Shown: one piece after another, positions 1 through 8,382 of the stretch
Layout: each line of letters begins with the position of its first letter
How positions within the stretch are numbered: the first letter of the stretch is position 1
Assembly (NCBI RefSeq): GCF_004365875.1
Contig: NZ_SODF01000003.1
Coordinates: 1,145,199 to 1,209,198, forward strand
Origin: Kribbella kalugense
Lineage (GTDB): Bacteria > Actinomycetota > Actinomycetes > Propionibacteriales > Kribbellaceae
Direction of reading: 5' to 3'
DNA length: 64,000 nucleotides
The notes under the pieces: generated by a model
Told to the model about the DNA's origin: nothing
Databases searched by the model: none
What the model saw: the letters and a program-made list of their open reading frames with translations, nothing else
Position numbers and translations under genes: made by a program

Positions 1-411
1 CAGATCATCTGGAAGGACACCGGCTGGGCGACGATCCTGTTCCTGGCCGCGCTGTCCCAGATCGACTCGCAGTTGTACGAAGCAGCGAGCGTGGACGGCG
101 CCAACCGGATGAAACAGCTCTGGCACGTCACGCTGCCCGGACTGCGCGGGATCATCATCCTGCTCTTCATCCTGCGGCTCGGTGACTCGCTGACCGTCGG
201 TTTCGAGCAGATCATCCTGCAGCAACAGGCGGTCGGCCGAGACGTCAGCGAAGTACTGGACACGTACGTCTACAACAACGGTGTGCTCGGTGGCGCCTGG
301 GGTGTGGCGGCCGCGGTCGGCCTGGTGAAGGGCATCGTCGGCGTCATCCTCGTGCTGACCGCGAACAAGGTCGCGCACATCTTCGGTGAGCAAGGGGTGT
401 ATCAAAAATGA
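1..411 (+). CDS. Sugar ABC transporter permease, LplB type (5' end outside window)
   Basis: The reading frame is open from the first base of the window, so the start lies upstream and only the last 136 residues are visible. They contain the cytoplasmic EAA loop typical of binding-protein-dependent importer permeases (YEAASVDGANR followed by LPGL, encoded near 76-144), which docks on the ATPase. Two hydrophobic segments follow. This is the permease that pairs with the next gene; the two overlap by ATGA at 408-411, so they are translationally coupled. In this family the pair imports oligosaccharides or sugar derivatives together with a lipoprotein and an ATPase, neither of which is visible here. 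The substrate cannot be told from this fragment. Confidence 0.9.
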   Translation, partial: QIIWKDTGWATILFLAALSQIDSQLYEAASVDGANRMKQLWHVTLPGLRGIIILLFILRLGDSLTVGFEQIILQQQAVGRDVSEVLDTYVYNNGVLGGAWGVAAAVGLVKGIVGVILVLTANKVAHIFGEQGVYQK

Positions 412-1328
412 CGCAGGCCGTCGTGTCCCGTCCGACCGCACCGGCTCGGAAGATCGTGCAGGGCGTGCCGATGCCGTCCTGGCCGATGCGGATCTTCAAA
501 GGCCTCGTACTGCTGGTCTTCTGCGCGGTCGTGATCATCCCGTTCGTCGGTGTGATCTCGACCAGCGTCGCGCCGAACAAGCAGATCAACGAGTCCGGCG
601 GGCTGGTGCTGCTGCCGAAGTCGGTCAACTTCGCGGCGTACCAGTCGTTGTTCTCCGGCGGCGTGGTCACGCAGGCGCTGTTCGTCAGTATCTTCGTCAC
701 GGTCGTCGGCACGCTGCTCAGCCTGACCGTGTCGTGTCTGCTCGCCTACGCGTTGTCGCGGCCCGGGTTCGCGGCCGGGCGACCGATCCTGCTCGTGGTC
801 CTGTTCAGCATGCTGTTCTCGCCCGGCATCATTCCGACGTACCTGACCGTCAAGGGCGTCGGGCTGCTGGACAGCATCTGGGCGCTGATCGTGCCGACGA
901 TGATCAGCGCGTTCAACGTCGTCGTACTGCGGGCGTTCTTCATGAACCTGCCGAACGAGATCACCGAGAGCGCCCGGATCGACGGCGCCAGTGAGTTGAA
1001 GACGTTCGTGTTCATCGTGCTGCCGCTGTCAAAGGCGGTGCTGTCGGTGATCGGCCTGTTCTACGCGGTCGCGTACTGGAACGCGTTCTTCTCCGCGCTG
1101 CTCTACCTGAACGACTCCAAGCTCTGGCCGTTGCAGCTGGTACTGCGGACTTACGTCATCAACGACACCCAGCTGGGCAGCGCCGAACTGGGCACCGAAC
1201 TGCTGCCACCGCAGGCGTCGATCCAGATGGCGATCCTGGTCGTCTCGATCGTGCCGATCCTGATCATCTACCCGTTCCTGCAGCGGCACTTCGCCAAGGG
1301 CGTTCTCACCGGAGCCGTCAAGGGCTGA
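408..1328 (+). CDS. Carbohydrate ABC transporter permease, LplC/YtcP type
   Basis: This 306-residue inner-membrane protein has about six hydrophobic helices (first at about 31-50) and an EAA loop at residues 185-210 containing SARIDGASE. It is the second permease of the importer begun by the preceding gene and starts inside that gene's stop codon. The length and the location of the EAA loop fit the LplC/YtcP branch of MalG-like permeases, often linked to polysaccharide breakdown products. It appears to be the last gene of the transport operon, because a strong hairpin follows at 1361-1395 and the next gene has an unrelated function. The substrate is unknown. Confidence 0.9.
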   Translation: MTQAVVSRPTAPARKIVQGVPMPSWPMRIFKGLVLLVFCAVVIIPFVGVISTSVAPNKQINESGGLVLLPKSVNFAAYQSLFSGGVVTQALFVSIFVTVVGTLLSLTVSCLLAYALSRPGFAAGRPILLVVLFSMLFSPGIIPTYLTVKGVGLLDSIWALIVPTMISAFNVVVLRAFFMNLPNEITESARIDGASELKTFVFIVLPLSKAVLSVIGLFYAVAYWNAFFSALLYLNDSKLWPLQLVLRTYVINDTQLGSAELGTELLPPQASIQMAILVVSIVPILIIYPFLQRHFAKGVLTGAVKG

Positions 1329-1347
1329 TCACAGCTCCGTCTCAAAG

Positions 1348-1395
1348 CCCCTTTCGGGGGTTGCCCAGGGCAACGCCAGGGTTGCGCCTGGGCAA
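1348..1395 (+). terminator. Strong hairpins after the permease operon, no U-tract
   Basis: A small CCCC/GGGG hairpin (1348-1359) is followed by a long one. TTGCCCAGG at 1361-1369 pairs with CCTGGGCAA at 1387-1395, and GCAAC (1370-1374) pairs with GTTGC (1381-1385), giving about 14 pairs with one bulge and a 6-nt loop. No T-run follows, so it may act as a non-canonical terminator. It could also be a 5' structure of the PAP2 gene, which starts 33 bases later. Confidence 0.5.
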
Positions 1396-1428
1396 ACCCT
1401 GTGGGAACGGCAGGTACCGTCGAACGGT

Positions 1429-2217
1429 ATGGGGATACAGGCGCTGGAGCCGCTGGGGCAGGGTGGGGAAGAGCAGCAACGACGGGCTCAAGTCTTCTGG
1501 AGAGTGGTACGGGAAGCAGTCCTGTTGGCCACCCTGTTCGGTGTCTACAGTGCGGGCCGGCAGATCGCGGCCCGGCACACCGGGTCGGCGTTCGACCACG
1601 CTCACGAGGTGCTGTCGTTCCAGAACTGGCTGCACCTGCCGAACGAGGCCACGCTGCAGCACTGGGCGCTGCAGTTCCCCCACCTGATCCAGGGCGCCAA
1701 CCTGTACTACGCGAGCGTGCATGCTCCGCTGACTGCCGCCGTACTGCTCTGGCTGAGCATCTGGCGGCCGAAGGCGTACTCACATGTCAGGTGGACGATG
1801 GTGTCACTGACCGGACTGGCGCTCATCGGTCACATCGCGTTCCCGTTGGCGCCGCCGCGGATGATGCCGGGCTTCGTCGACACCGGACTGCGGTTCGGTC
1901 AGTCGGTGTACGGTCCGGACCACTCCGGTGGGCCGGTGAACCAGTTCGCTGCGATGCCGAGTCTGCACGTCGGCTGGGCGACGCTGATCGCGCTGTCGAT
2001 GATCTTGATCACCCGGTCGCGCTGGCGCTGGCTGTGGCTGCTGCACCCGATCATCACGTTCACCGTGGTCGTGGTGACCGGTAACCACTACTGGCTGGAC
2101 GGCATCGTCGCGCTTCTCCTCCTGGCAGCCAGCCTGCCGCTCCTGCTCCGCCCCGGACTGCACGCCGACAAGCCGCGGACCCGTAATTCAGTTCCGCCGC
2201 ACAGGGTGCTCAAGTAA
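1429..2217 (+). CDS. PAP2-superfamily membrane phosphatase
   Basis: A 262-residue membrane protein. The signature of the PAP2/inositol-phosphorylceramide-synthase-like group is visible: MPSLH at residues 176-180 and GNHYWLDG at 218-225, supplying the two catalytic histidines (about His180 and His220). The preceding APPRMMP (141-147) corresponds to the first motif in degenerate form. About six hydrophobic helices surround these motifs, placing the active site at the membrane face. Members remove phosphate from lipid phosphates or transfer lipid head groups; the substrate here is unknown. The gene stands alone between a transporter operon and helD. The start chosen is the ATG at 1429, after the hairpin; no strong Shine-Dalgarno sequence is seen. 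Confidence 0.85.
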   Translation: MGIQALEPLGQGGEEQQRRAQVFWRVVREAVLLATLFGVYSAGRQIAARHTGSAFDHAHEVLSFQNWLHLPNEATLQHWALQFPHLIQGANLYYASVHAPLTAAVLLWLSIWRPKAYSHVRWTMVSLTGLALIGHIAFPLAPPRMMPGFVDTGLRFGQSVYGPDHSGGPVNQFAAMPSLHVGWATLIALSMILITRSRWRWLWLLHPIITFTVVVVTGNHYWLDGIVALLLLAASLPLLLRPGLHADKPRTRNSVPPHRVLK

Positions 2218-2254
2218 CGTAGCTGGGCTCCCCCCTGCTGCCGGAGGTTTACGC

Positions 2255-4288
2255 ATGCCCCCCGATACGTCCGACACCCTCCAGGCCGAGAAGGACTACC
2301 TGAAGACCTCCCGCTCCGCTCTCGCGGTGATGCGGGAGAAGACCGGCGCGCTGGAGGTCCACAGCGCGGATCGGGTCAACCAGGAGTACCTGATGGCCGC
2401 CATCTTCCGGCGGATGAAGGAACTGGAGGACGACCCGGACGTCCCGCTGTTCTTCGGGCGGCTGGACTACATCGAGCCGACCGACGAGACGTTCCACATC
2501 GGCCGCCGGCACGTGAACGACGCACTCGGCGAGCCGCTGGTCGTGGACTGGCGGGCCGACATCTCGGTGCCGTTCTACCGGGCCAGCAAGACCGAGCCGA
2601 TGGGCGTGGGGGTACGCCGGCGGTTCGGGTTCACGCATGGCGAGATGACTGCGTTCGAGGACGAGGACCTCACCTCCGACGCGGCGCCGGACCAGCACAG
2701 CGACATCCTCGACGCGGAGATCGAGCGGCCGCGTTCGGGCCCGATGCGCGACATCGTGGCGACCATCCAGCCAGAGCAGGACGTGATCGTCCGGGCCGGC
2801 GTCGATGAGACCATTTGTGTGCAGGGAGCGCCCGGCACCGGCAAGACCGCGGTCGGCCTGCACAGGGCGGCGTACCTGCTCTATGCGTACCGGGACCAGC
2901 TGAGCCGGGCCGGTGTGCTCGTGGTCGGCCCGAACGCGAGCTTCCTGCGCTACATCGGCGACGTACTGCCCGCACTGGGCGAGATCGAGGCCAAGCAGAC
3001 CACCGTCGAGGAGCTGGTCGGGCGAGTGAAGATCGCCGGCCCGGGGCCGGCGCTGGTCGACGTGCTCAAGGGCGACGCCCGGATGGCCGAAGTACTGCAC
3101 CGGGCTGTCTGGTCGCACGTCACGCTGCCCGCGGAGGCACTAGTAGTGCCTCGTGGAGCGCACCGCTGGCGAGTGGCGACGTACCAGGCCGAGGAGCTCG
3201 TCACCGAGCTGCGCACCCGCGGCATCCGGTACGGCGCTGGTCGGGCGATGCTGCCGCAACGACTGGCCCACGCCGTACTGCTGCGGATGGAGGCGGCCGG
3301 CGACTCACCCGACGACCGCGTGCAGGACTCGGTCGCGCGCAGCCGCCCGGTGAAGCAGTACGCCGACCTGCTCTGGCCGGCTGTGGACCCGGCGAAGCTG
3401 CTCTTCCGGCTCTTCACCGATCCGGAGCTGCTGGCAGAGCACGCCGACGGCATCCTCACTCCGGACGAGCAGGCGATGCTGATCTGGGACAAGCCGCCCC
3501 GATCGGCCGGAGCGGCCAAGTGGTCCGTCGCCGACGCCACTCTGATCGACGAGATCGCCGACCTGGTCGACCGGACGCCGTCACTCGGCCACGTGGTGCT
3601 GGACGAGGCACAGGACCTGTCCGCCATGCAGCTGCGCGCTGTGGGCCGACGCTGCTCGACCGGCTCGATGACTGTGCTCGGTGACATCGCCCAGGGCACC
3701 ACACCGTGGGCCACGCCGTCGTGGGACGAGGCCCTGAAGCACCTGGGCAAGACCGGCGCCCACACCGAGGAGCTGACCGCCGGCTTCCGCGTCCCCGGCC
3801 AGGTGATCGAGTACGCCGCCCGCCTCCTCCCGCAGATCGCTCCCCACCTCAAGCCCCCGACAGCGGTACGACGGGCGCGCGGTGAGCTCACCATCTCCCG
3901 CGGACCGGACAGCCTCGCCGCCGCGATGACCACCGTCCGCGAGGTGTCGGAGCGCCTTGGCTCGATCGGCCTGATCGTCCCCGACGCTCTGGTCACCGCG
4001 ACCCGGAAAGCCTTGCAGAGTGAGGGAGTCCTCTTCTCCGTGCTCGGCGACGAGGACGACGTGGACGCCCACCTGGACGTCGTACCGGCGTCGCTTGCCA
4101 AGGGTCTCGAGTTCGACCACGTGGTGCTGGTCGAGCCGGCCGGCATCGTGGCGGGTGAGGCCGACGAGCGGACCGGACTCCGCCGGCTCTACGTCTGCCT
4201 GACCCGTGCGGTCACCTCGCTGGCCATCCTGCACAGCGAGGACCTGCCCGACGTACTAGAAGCCGCGGGAGCCGCCGGAGCGGCGTGA
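2255..4288 (+). CDS. helD: HelD-type RNA polymerase recycling helicase-like ATPase
   Basis: A 677-residue UvrD-like superfamily 1 protein. The N-terminal region is the charged, helical arm that HelD inserts into RNA polymerase (about 1-140). Walker A is GAPGTGKT at 191-198 and the Walker B region reads VLDEAQDL around 448-455. The C-terminal third carries the usual late SF1 motifs, including a LYVCLTRA stretch. HelD dislodges stalled RNA polymerase from nucleic acid, and in actinomycetes related proteins (HelR) also protect against rifamycins. GGAGG lies just ahead of the ATG, which supports this start. No inverted-repeat rifamycin-associated element was noticed in the short upstream gap (2218-2254). 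The last 33 bases overlap the converging gene. Confidence 0.88.
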   Translation: MPPDTSDTLQAEKDYLKTSRSALAVMREKTGALEVHSADRVNQEYLMAAIFRRMKELEDDPDVPLFFGRLDYIEPTDETFHIGRRHVNDALGEPLVVDWRADISVPFYRASKTEPMGVGVRRRFGFTHGEMTAFEDEDLTSDAAPDQHSDILDAEIERPRSGPMRDIVATIQPEQDVIVRAGVDETICVQGAPGTGKTAVGLHRAAYLLYAYRDQLSRAGVLVVGPNASFLRYIGDVLPALGEIEAKQTTVEELVGRVKIAGPGPALVDVLKGDARMAEVLHRAVWSHVTLPAEALVVPRGAHRWRVATYQAEELVTELRTRGIRYGAGRAMLPQRLAHAVLLRMEAAGDSPDDRVQDSVARSRPVKQYADLLWPAVDPAKLLFRLFTDPELLAEHADGILTPDEQAMLIWDKPPRSAGAAKWSVADATLIDEIADLVDRTPSLGHVVLDEAQDLSAMQLRAVGRRCSTGSMTVLGDIAQGTTPWATPSWDEALKHLGKTGAHTEELTAGFRVPGQVIEYAARLLPQIAPHLKPPTAVRRARGELTISRGPDSLAAAMTTVREVSERLGSIGLIVPDALVTATRKALQSEGVLFSVLGDEDDVDAHLDVVPASLAKGLEFDHVVLVEPAGIVAGEADERTGLRRLYVCLTRAVTSLAILHSEDLPDVLEAAGAAGAA

Positions 4289-5671
4289 CGACCGCCGCGA
4301 CGAGCCGCCACCGCTGGAGCGGGTCCGCGACGACCAACTCGACCGCCGCCGCGAACCACCGCTGTACCAGCCGTCGTCGTCACTAGACCCGGTTGCAGCC
4401 GACGCGGCCGCGTCGCCCAAGGCACTGCCCACGTTGGAACCGAACCGACCGAAGCGCGCTCCCGGGCGGCTGTAGCGCCAGCGGGCGCGCATCGCCTCAC
4501 CCTTGCGGCGGAAGTCTGAGTCCGGGAACCACCACTGGCTGCCGTCGCCCCGCGACCAGTAGCCGTCGACGTACGCGCCCAGCTCCTCGGCGTACTCCCA
4601 GTACGGCCGCTCGATCTGCCAGCCCTTCACCATCCGGATCTCGGGCTTCTCGCCGGCCTCGTCGCGCTGCTTGCACGCCGCGCACACGTCGACCGCCCGC
4701 TCAGCCCCGTCCTCGGGCTTCCACTGAACCTGAGCCACGCTGGGCCCGTGCCGCGGATCGAAGAAGCAGGGCGCCTTCGGCTCCGGGATCGGCTTGCCTG
4801 CACGCACTGCGTCCAGACACTGAAGGCCGTAGCGAGCAGAGCCGAGGAGGGTCGTCACGGATTGGACGTCCTTGTCGCTCTCGGCCTCGTCGAGCCGGTG
4901 TCGCGCCTTCTCGACCGTGTCGAGTACATCCTTGGACAGCTTGGACTGCTGCGGGTCGGAGGTCGTCGGCAGAGCTGAGACCTGCTGGGAGAGCGCGATG
5001 ATCTCCTCGTTGAGCAGCGGCCTGGTGACGGACAGGTGTGCCTTCTCGTCCCGTCGCCGTTGCCTCCGCGCGCCCAGTGCGGTCACGCCGTACCAGAGCC
5101 CGATCACTCCGGCCAGGCCGCCGGCCCACGGCGCCGCGTCCACGTAGAAAGGCTTGTTCACCACCTGGGCGCGCTGGATGAACCGTTCGAGCATCGGCTG
5201 GTAGTCCGGCGCACAGCAGTCGACAGCCTGGTCCACCGCGTCGCCCACGTAGTACGTCGGCCCGTGGTCGGCCCGCTGTACGGCGTGGAACCCGCGTCCA
5301 GCGCCTTCCGAGCCCGCGTCGACCAGTACGCCGTACACGCCCTCGACGCCGACGCGGTCGTACAGCTGGTCGGCGATCTCCTCACCCTCCCAGGCGAGGC
5401 TCACGTAGTAGTCGCTGTCCGACGTGTTGATCTTGGCGGCCGGGATGACTGCGATCCGGATCGGTGCGGCTGCGCTCTTCGCGGCGGCATCGAGCTCGAC
5501 GACCTCGCTGGCGGTCAGCTCTTTCACGTCCGGGTCGACCCAGACACCGGCGTCGCCCAGGTGGCTGGCGACCGTATTCATGTACGCATCGGGGTCCGTC
5601 GCCGCGTGGGCAGGCAATGTGGGCAAGGCCCAGAGCGTGATGATGGCGAGCGCGCCGAGCAGACGTTTCAT
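4256..5671 (-). CDS. Exported/membrane protein with TPM-like domain, Cys motif and Ser/Arg/Gly-rich tail
   Basis: A 471-residue protein of unknown function. A signal peptide (1-23, ending AHA) leads an outer domain with a buried strand (IRIAVIPAAKI at 71-81) that recalls TPM-like folds. One membrane helix spans about 181-200. The cytoplasmic part is helical, then has a motif CFFDPRHG (from Cys302) and a Cys pair CAAC (330-333) that could bind zinc. The last 40 residues are almost entirely Ser, Arg and Gly, like low-complexity tails of membrane TPM proteins. It is the paralogue of the gene upstream, which it overlaps by ATGA. It also overlaps the end of helD by 33 bases on the opposite strand. 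The function is not assigned. Confidence 0.8.
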   Translation of the reverse strand: MKRLLGALAIITLWALPTLPAHAATDPDAYMNTVASHLGDAGVWVDPDVKELTASEVVELDAAAKSAAAPIRIAVIPAAKINTSDSDYYVSLAWEGEEIADQLYDRVGVEGVYGVLVDAGSEGAGRGFHAVQRADHGPTYYVGDAVDQAVDCCAPDYQPMLERFIQRAQVVNKPFYVDAAPWAGGLAGVIGLWYGVTALGARRQRRRDEKAHLSVTRPLLNEEIIALSQQVSALPTTSDPQQSKLSKDVLDTVEKARHRLDEAESDKDVQSVTTLLGSARYGLQCLDAVRAGKPIPEPKAPCFFDPRHGPSVAQVQWKPEDGAERAVDVCAACKQRDEAGEKPEIRMVKGWQIERPYWEYAEELGAYVDGYWSRGDGSQWWFPDSDFRRKGEAMRARWRYSRPGARFGRFGSNVGSALGDAAASAATGSSDDDGWYSGGSRRRSSWSSRTRSSGGGSSRRSSRRSGGSRGF

Positions 5672-6681
5672 CGTGATTCTCCCGAGAGGCGGTCGCGGCA
5701 GGCACTACAGACCGGGACTTCCCGCGGCCGGCCGCCGGGTGGCGTGTACATCCAGTCGGTCACGGACGTGCCGTGACTGGGGTCGAAGAAGCAGGCGGCT
5801 CGGCGCGCTGGCGCGGGTGTTCCGGCGACCTTCGCCTGCGCACAGGCCAGTCGCCAGCGTCCGTACTCGACCGTGGCACGGACTTCGCGCAGCTTGTCGT
5901 CGTCCGGTTCACCGTCGACCACGCGACCGGCATCGGCGTACGCGTCCATCGCTGCCTGCACGTCAGTCCCGGTGCCAGTGATGTCATGGCCATCCAGACG
6001 CACGTCCGCGGCATCCAGTTCCTCACCGAACCGAGTGACATCCTCGCGCGCTGCGGCCCGCCGCTCGTCCAGCGTGTCCACCTCATCCGGCAGGACCTCG
6101 TACGACGGCCGGTAGAGCGCAGGTCCTTCGTCCTTGCCCGGACGCGACTTCCACCAACGCAGCGCGAGCCCACCGGCCAGCAGGACCACCAGCACGATCA
6201 ACGCAGGCCAGAGCCAACCAGGCGGACCGCTGGACGCCTTCGGTACGTCGAGTTGGTCCAGCACACCGTTGAGCGTTCCGACCGGGTCGGAGCGACTGTG
6301 CTTGCCCAGCTCATCAGTGAGGATCTGCGCGATCGGAGTGTCGACCCCGACCGCACTCCCCCAGCTGATCGCACCACCGAACACGACCAGGTAGATGCCG
6401 TCCGCCTGCTGACGATCCACCAGTTGGTCGACGTACGTATGCGCCGCTGCACTCTGGTCACCGGCTTGGAGTACGGCGACGGGCACGACCGCGATGCGAA
6501 TCGCCGGGTCGTGCCCGTTCACCCGTTCCGCCAGCTTGGCCGCGTCCTTGTCCGACACGAGTGACCGCTGTGCCGGATCGACGTACACCGGTGAGGTCTT
6601 CCAGCCGTCGACCACTGCCGCCGGATCGCTGGAGCCCGTCAGGGTGGAGGCGAGCAACAGCACACCGGCAAGCAGACGCAT
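5668..6681 (-). CDS. Membrane protein, paralogue of the downstream TPM-like protein
   Basis: A 337-residue protein with a short signal or anchor sequence (1-16), an outer domain containing IRIAVVPVAVL (61-71), one membrane helix (about 156-177), a helical cytoplasmic segment, and a terminal CFFDPSHG (Cys297) plus CSAC (325-328). Order and motifs match the downstream 471-residue protein, so the two arose by duplication, but the Ser/Arg/Gly tail is missing here. Coupling by ATGA overlap suggests equimolar synthesis and perhaps a heteromeric complex. No enzymatic motif was found. This gene is the first of the pair and lies 31 bases beyond the stop of the MFS gene, transcribed in the same direction. 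Confidence 0.8.
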   Translation of the reverse strand: MRLLAGVLLLASTLTGSSDPAAVVDGWKTSPVYVDPAQRSLVSDKDAAKLAERVNGHDPAIRIAVVPVAVLQAGDQSAAAHTYVDQLVDRQQADGIYLVVFGGAISWGSAVGVDTPIAQILTDELGKHSRSDPVGTLNGVLDQLDVPKASSGPPGWLWPALIVLVVLLAGGLALRWWKSRPGKDEGPALYRPSYEVLPDEVDTLDERRAAAREDVTRFGEELDAADVRLDGHDITGTGTDVQAAMDAYADAGRVVDGEPDDDKLREVRATVEYGRWRLACAQAKVAGTPAPARRAACFFDPSHGTSVTDWMYTPPGGRPREVPVCSACRDRLSGESR

Positions 6682-6712
6682 GGGCAGAAGCCTGCCCTAC
6701 CGCAGGTTCTCC

Positions 6713-7915
6713 TCAGTCAGCTGCGGCTGTGATGTAGATGTCCTCGTCGCGCTCGAGCTCCTCGACCCGCTGGAGAACGGAGTCACGCCACAGCGCGTAG
6801 ACCAGGCCGAGCACCACCAGCGACAACGCACTCGCCAGCACCGGCAGGTAGCCGACGCCAAGCGACTGGATGACCAGTCCGCCGACCACGGCCGACAGTC
6901 CGGCGCCCAGGTAGATCGCGGAGGCGTTGAGCGAGATGAGCAGCCCACCACCGAGCTCGAGCAACAGGTTCTGGATCGGTGGGTTGAAGGACCAGGTCAG
7001 CAGGCCCCACACGAACAGTGCGGCACCGGCGCCCACCCCGGTCGTCAGGGTGACGTCGAGTGTGGCGAGGACAGCGGTGATACCGATCATCAGAACGGCC
7101 AGGGTGCGCAGGCTTCCGAATCGGTCCGTGACTCGTCCGCCGAGGAAGTTGCCGATGACCGCACCCACGCCGTACAGCAGGAGCAGCAGGCTGGTGACGT
7201 TGCCGGTCAGGCCGGCGGTGTGCTTCAGCAACGGAACGATGTAGATGTACACGCTGAACGCGGCGAGCACTGCGAGGACCGTGATCGCCAGGATGATCTG
7301 CACCCGTCGGTCGGTCACACCGGCGAAGCGTTCGCGCAGACTGACCACTGGCGGCGCGTCGATCGTGGGCAGCGCCGCCCGCTCGGCGATCGCGACCAGT
7401 ACGGCGACCGCGGTGATGAGTGCGAAGACACCCTTGTAGCCAAGATTCGGACCGAGCAGCGTGCCGGCAGGTACGCCGAGCACCAGAGCGAACGTCAGAC
7501 CGCCGAACACGATGGCGACTGCCCTACCTCGTTCTTCCGGTCGCATCAGGCTGGTGGCGAACAGCGTGGCCGCCGGGGTGTACATGGCCGCACCGAGCGC
7601 GGCGACGACCCGTCCGGCGATCAGGATCGGGTAGTTGACGGCCAGCGCGGCGATCAGGTTGCCGAGCGCGGCCAGGACCAGTGCGGCGATCAGGAGGGTA
7701 CGGCGCTCCCACCGGCCGGTCAGGGTGGACAGGATCGGCGCACCGATCGCGTAGGACAGGGAGAACGCGGTGGCTAGCTGGCCCGCGGCGGTCAGCGAGA
7801 CGTGCAGCTCGGAGCTGACGTCGGGGAGCACACCGGACACGACGTACGCGCTGGTGCCGACCGCGAACGCACCGGCGCCGAGCAGGTAGACCGTGCCCTT
7901 ACTGCGTGCGGACAT
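6713..7915 (-). CDS. MFS transporter, DHA1-type drug or sugar exporter
   Basis: A 400-residue protein with twelve predicted membrane helices and the size of the DHA1 family (AraJ/YdhP/chloramphenicol-exporter relatives). The inter-helix 2-3 loop reads LTGRWERRTLLI, a form of the MFS A motif, and the second half has the matching VTDRFGSLRTL. Such proteins expel drugs, dyes or sugars using the proton gradient. It is divergent from an ArsR-type repressor, and a near-perfect palindrome lies between them, so it is probably the repressor's target. The ligand cannot be inferred. Confidence 0.9.
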   Translation of the reverse strand: MSARSKGTVYLLGAGAFAVGTSAYVVSGVLPDVSSELHVSLTAAGQLATAFSLSYAIGAPILSTLTGRWERRTLLIAALVLAALGNLIAALAVNYPILIAGRVVAALGAAMYTPAATLFATSLMRPEERGRAVAIVFGGLTFALVLGVPAGTLLGPNLGYKGVFALITAVAVLVAIAERAALPTIDAPPVVSLRERFAGVTDRRVQIILAITVLAVLAAFSVYIYIVPLLKHTAGLTGNVTSLLLLLYGVGAVIGNFLGGRVTDRFGSLRTLAVLMIGITAVLATLDVTLTTGVGAGAALFVWGLLTWSFNPPIQNLLLELGGGLLISLNASAIYLGAGLSAVVGGLVIQSLGVGYLPVLASALSLVVLGLVYALWRDSVLQRVEELERDEDIYITAAAD

Positions 7916-7962
7916 CGAGGACCTTCCGGACGAGGTTCAGTAGTTCGACGGCTATCGTACTA

Positions 7963-7981
7963 CGAAGTTCATCGAACTTCG
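7963..7981. promoter_or_regulatory. Palindromic operator between MFS gene and arsR-like gene
   Basis: CGAAGTTC (7963-7970) and GAACTTCG (7974-7981) form a perfect 8-bp inverted repeat with a 3-bp spacer. A wider repeat, CTACGA (7960-7965) and TCGTAG (7989-7994), encloses it. TAGTAT at 7992-7997 is a plausible -10 box for the repressor gene, whose ATG at 8004 would then be the mRNA 5' end (leaderless). Confidence 0.65.
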
Positions 7982-8003
7982 ACAGGCGTCGTAGTATGGA
8001 CAC

Positions 8004-8315
8004 ATGGCCACCAAAGTCCTCCCGCAGCCCGAGCGGGCCGAGATCCGGGTTGAGTCGGTTCTCCAGGCGTTGGGCGAGCCGGTCCGGCTGACAATCGTCC
8101 GCGCGCTGGCCGACAACCCGGCCGGCGTCTGCTGCGGCGACATCGAGCTTCCCGTCACCGCTTCCACCCGCGCCCACCACCTGCGCATCCTGCGCGAAGC
8201 GGGCGTCCTGTCCACCCACACCGACGGCACCCGCCGGATCAGCATCCTCCGCCGCGAAGACCTCGAGGACCTCTACCCCGGCCTGCTCACAGGGATCCTG
8301 TCGGCGAAGCAGTAG
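8004..8315 (+). CDS. ArsR-family winged-helix repressor
   Basis: A 103-residue protein built almost only of a winged helix: LGEPVRLTIVRAL begins the fold at about 23-35 and the recognition helix includes STRAHHLRILREAG. The classical metal-site ELCVCDL motif is replaced by VCCGDIEL, so a metal sensor role is possible but not shown. It is transcribed divergently from the MFS exporter and probably controls both genes through the palindrome in the 88-base gap. The likely -10 box sits about seven bases before the ATG, which suggests a leaderless mRNA. Confidence 0.88.
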   Translation: MATKVLPQPERAEIRVESVLQALGEPVRLTIVRALADNPAGVCCGDIELPVTASTRAHHLRILREAGVLSTHTDGTRRISILRREDLEDLYPGLLTGILSAKQ

Positions 8316-8382
8316 GCAACCGCAAGGTGCCGGTGGGGTGATCGTGGGGTGGTTGTAGAGGTGCGGCTGGCAGACTGAAGCG

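Noticed and set aside
2218..2254. Rifamycin-associated element upstream of helD
   Set aside because: No convincing inverted repeat was seen in the short gap.
6494..7777. A 427-codon plus frame antisense to the MFS gene
   Set aside because: Gln/Arg/Asp-rich shadow; the minus strand encodes a clear twelve-helix transporter.
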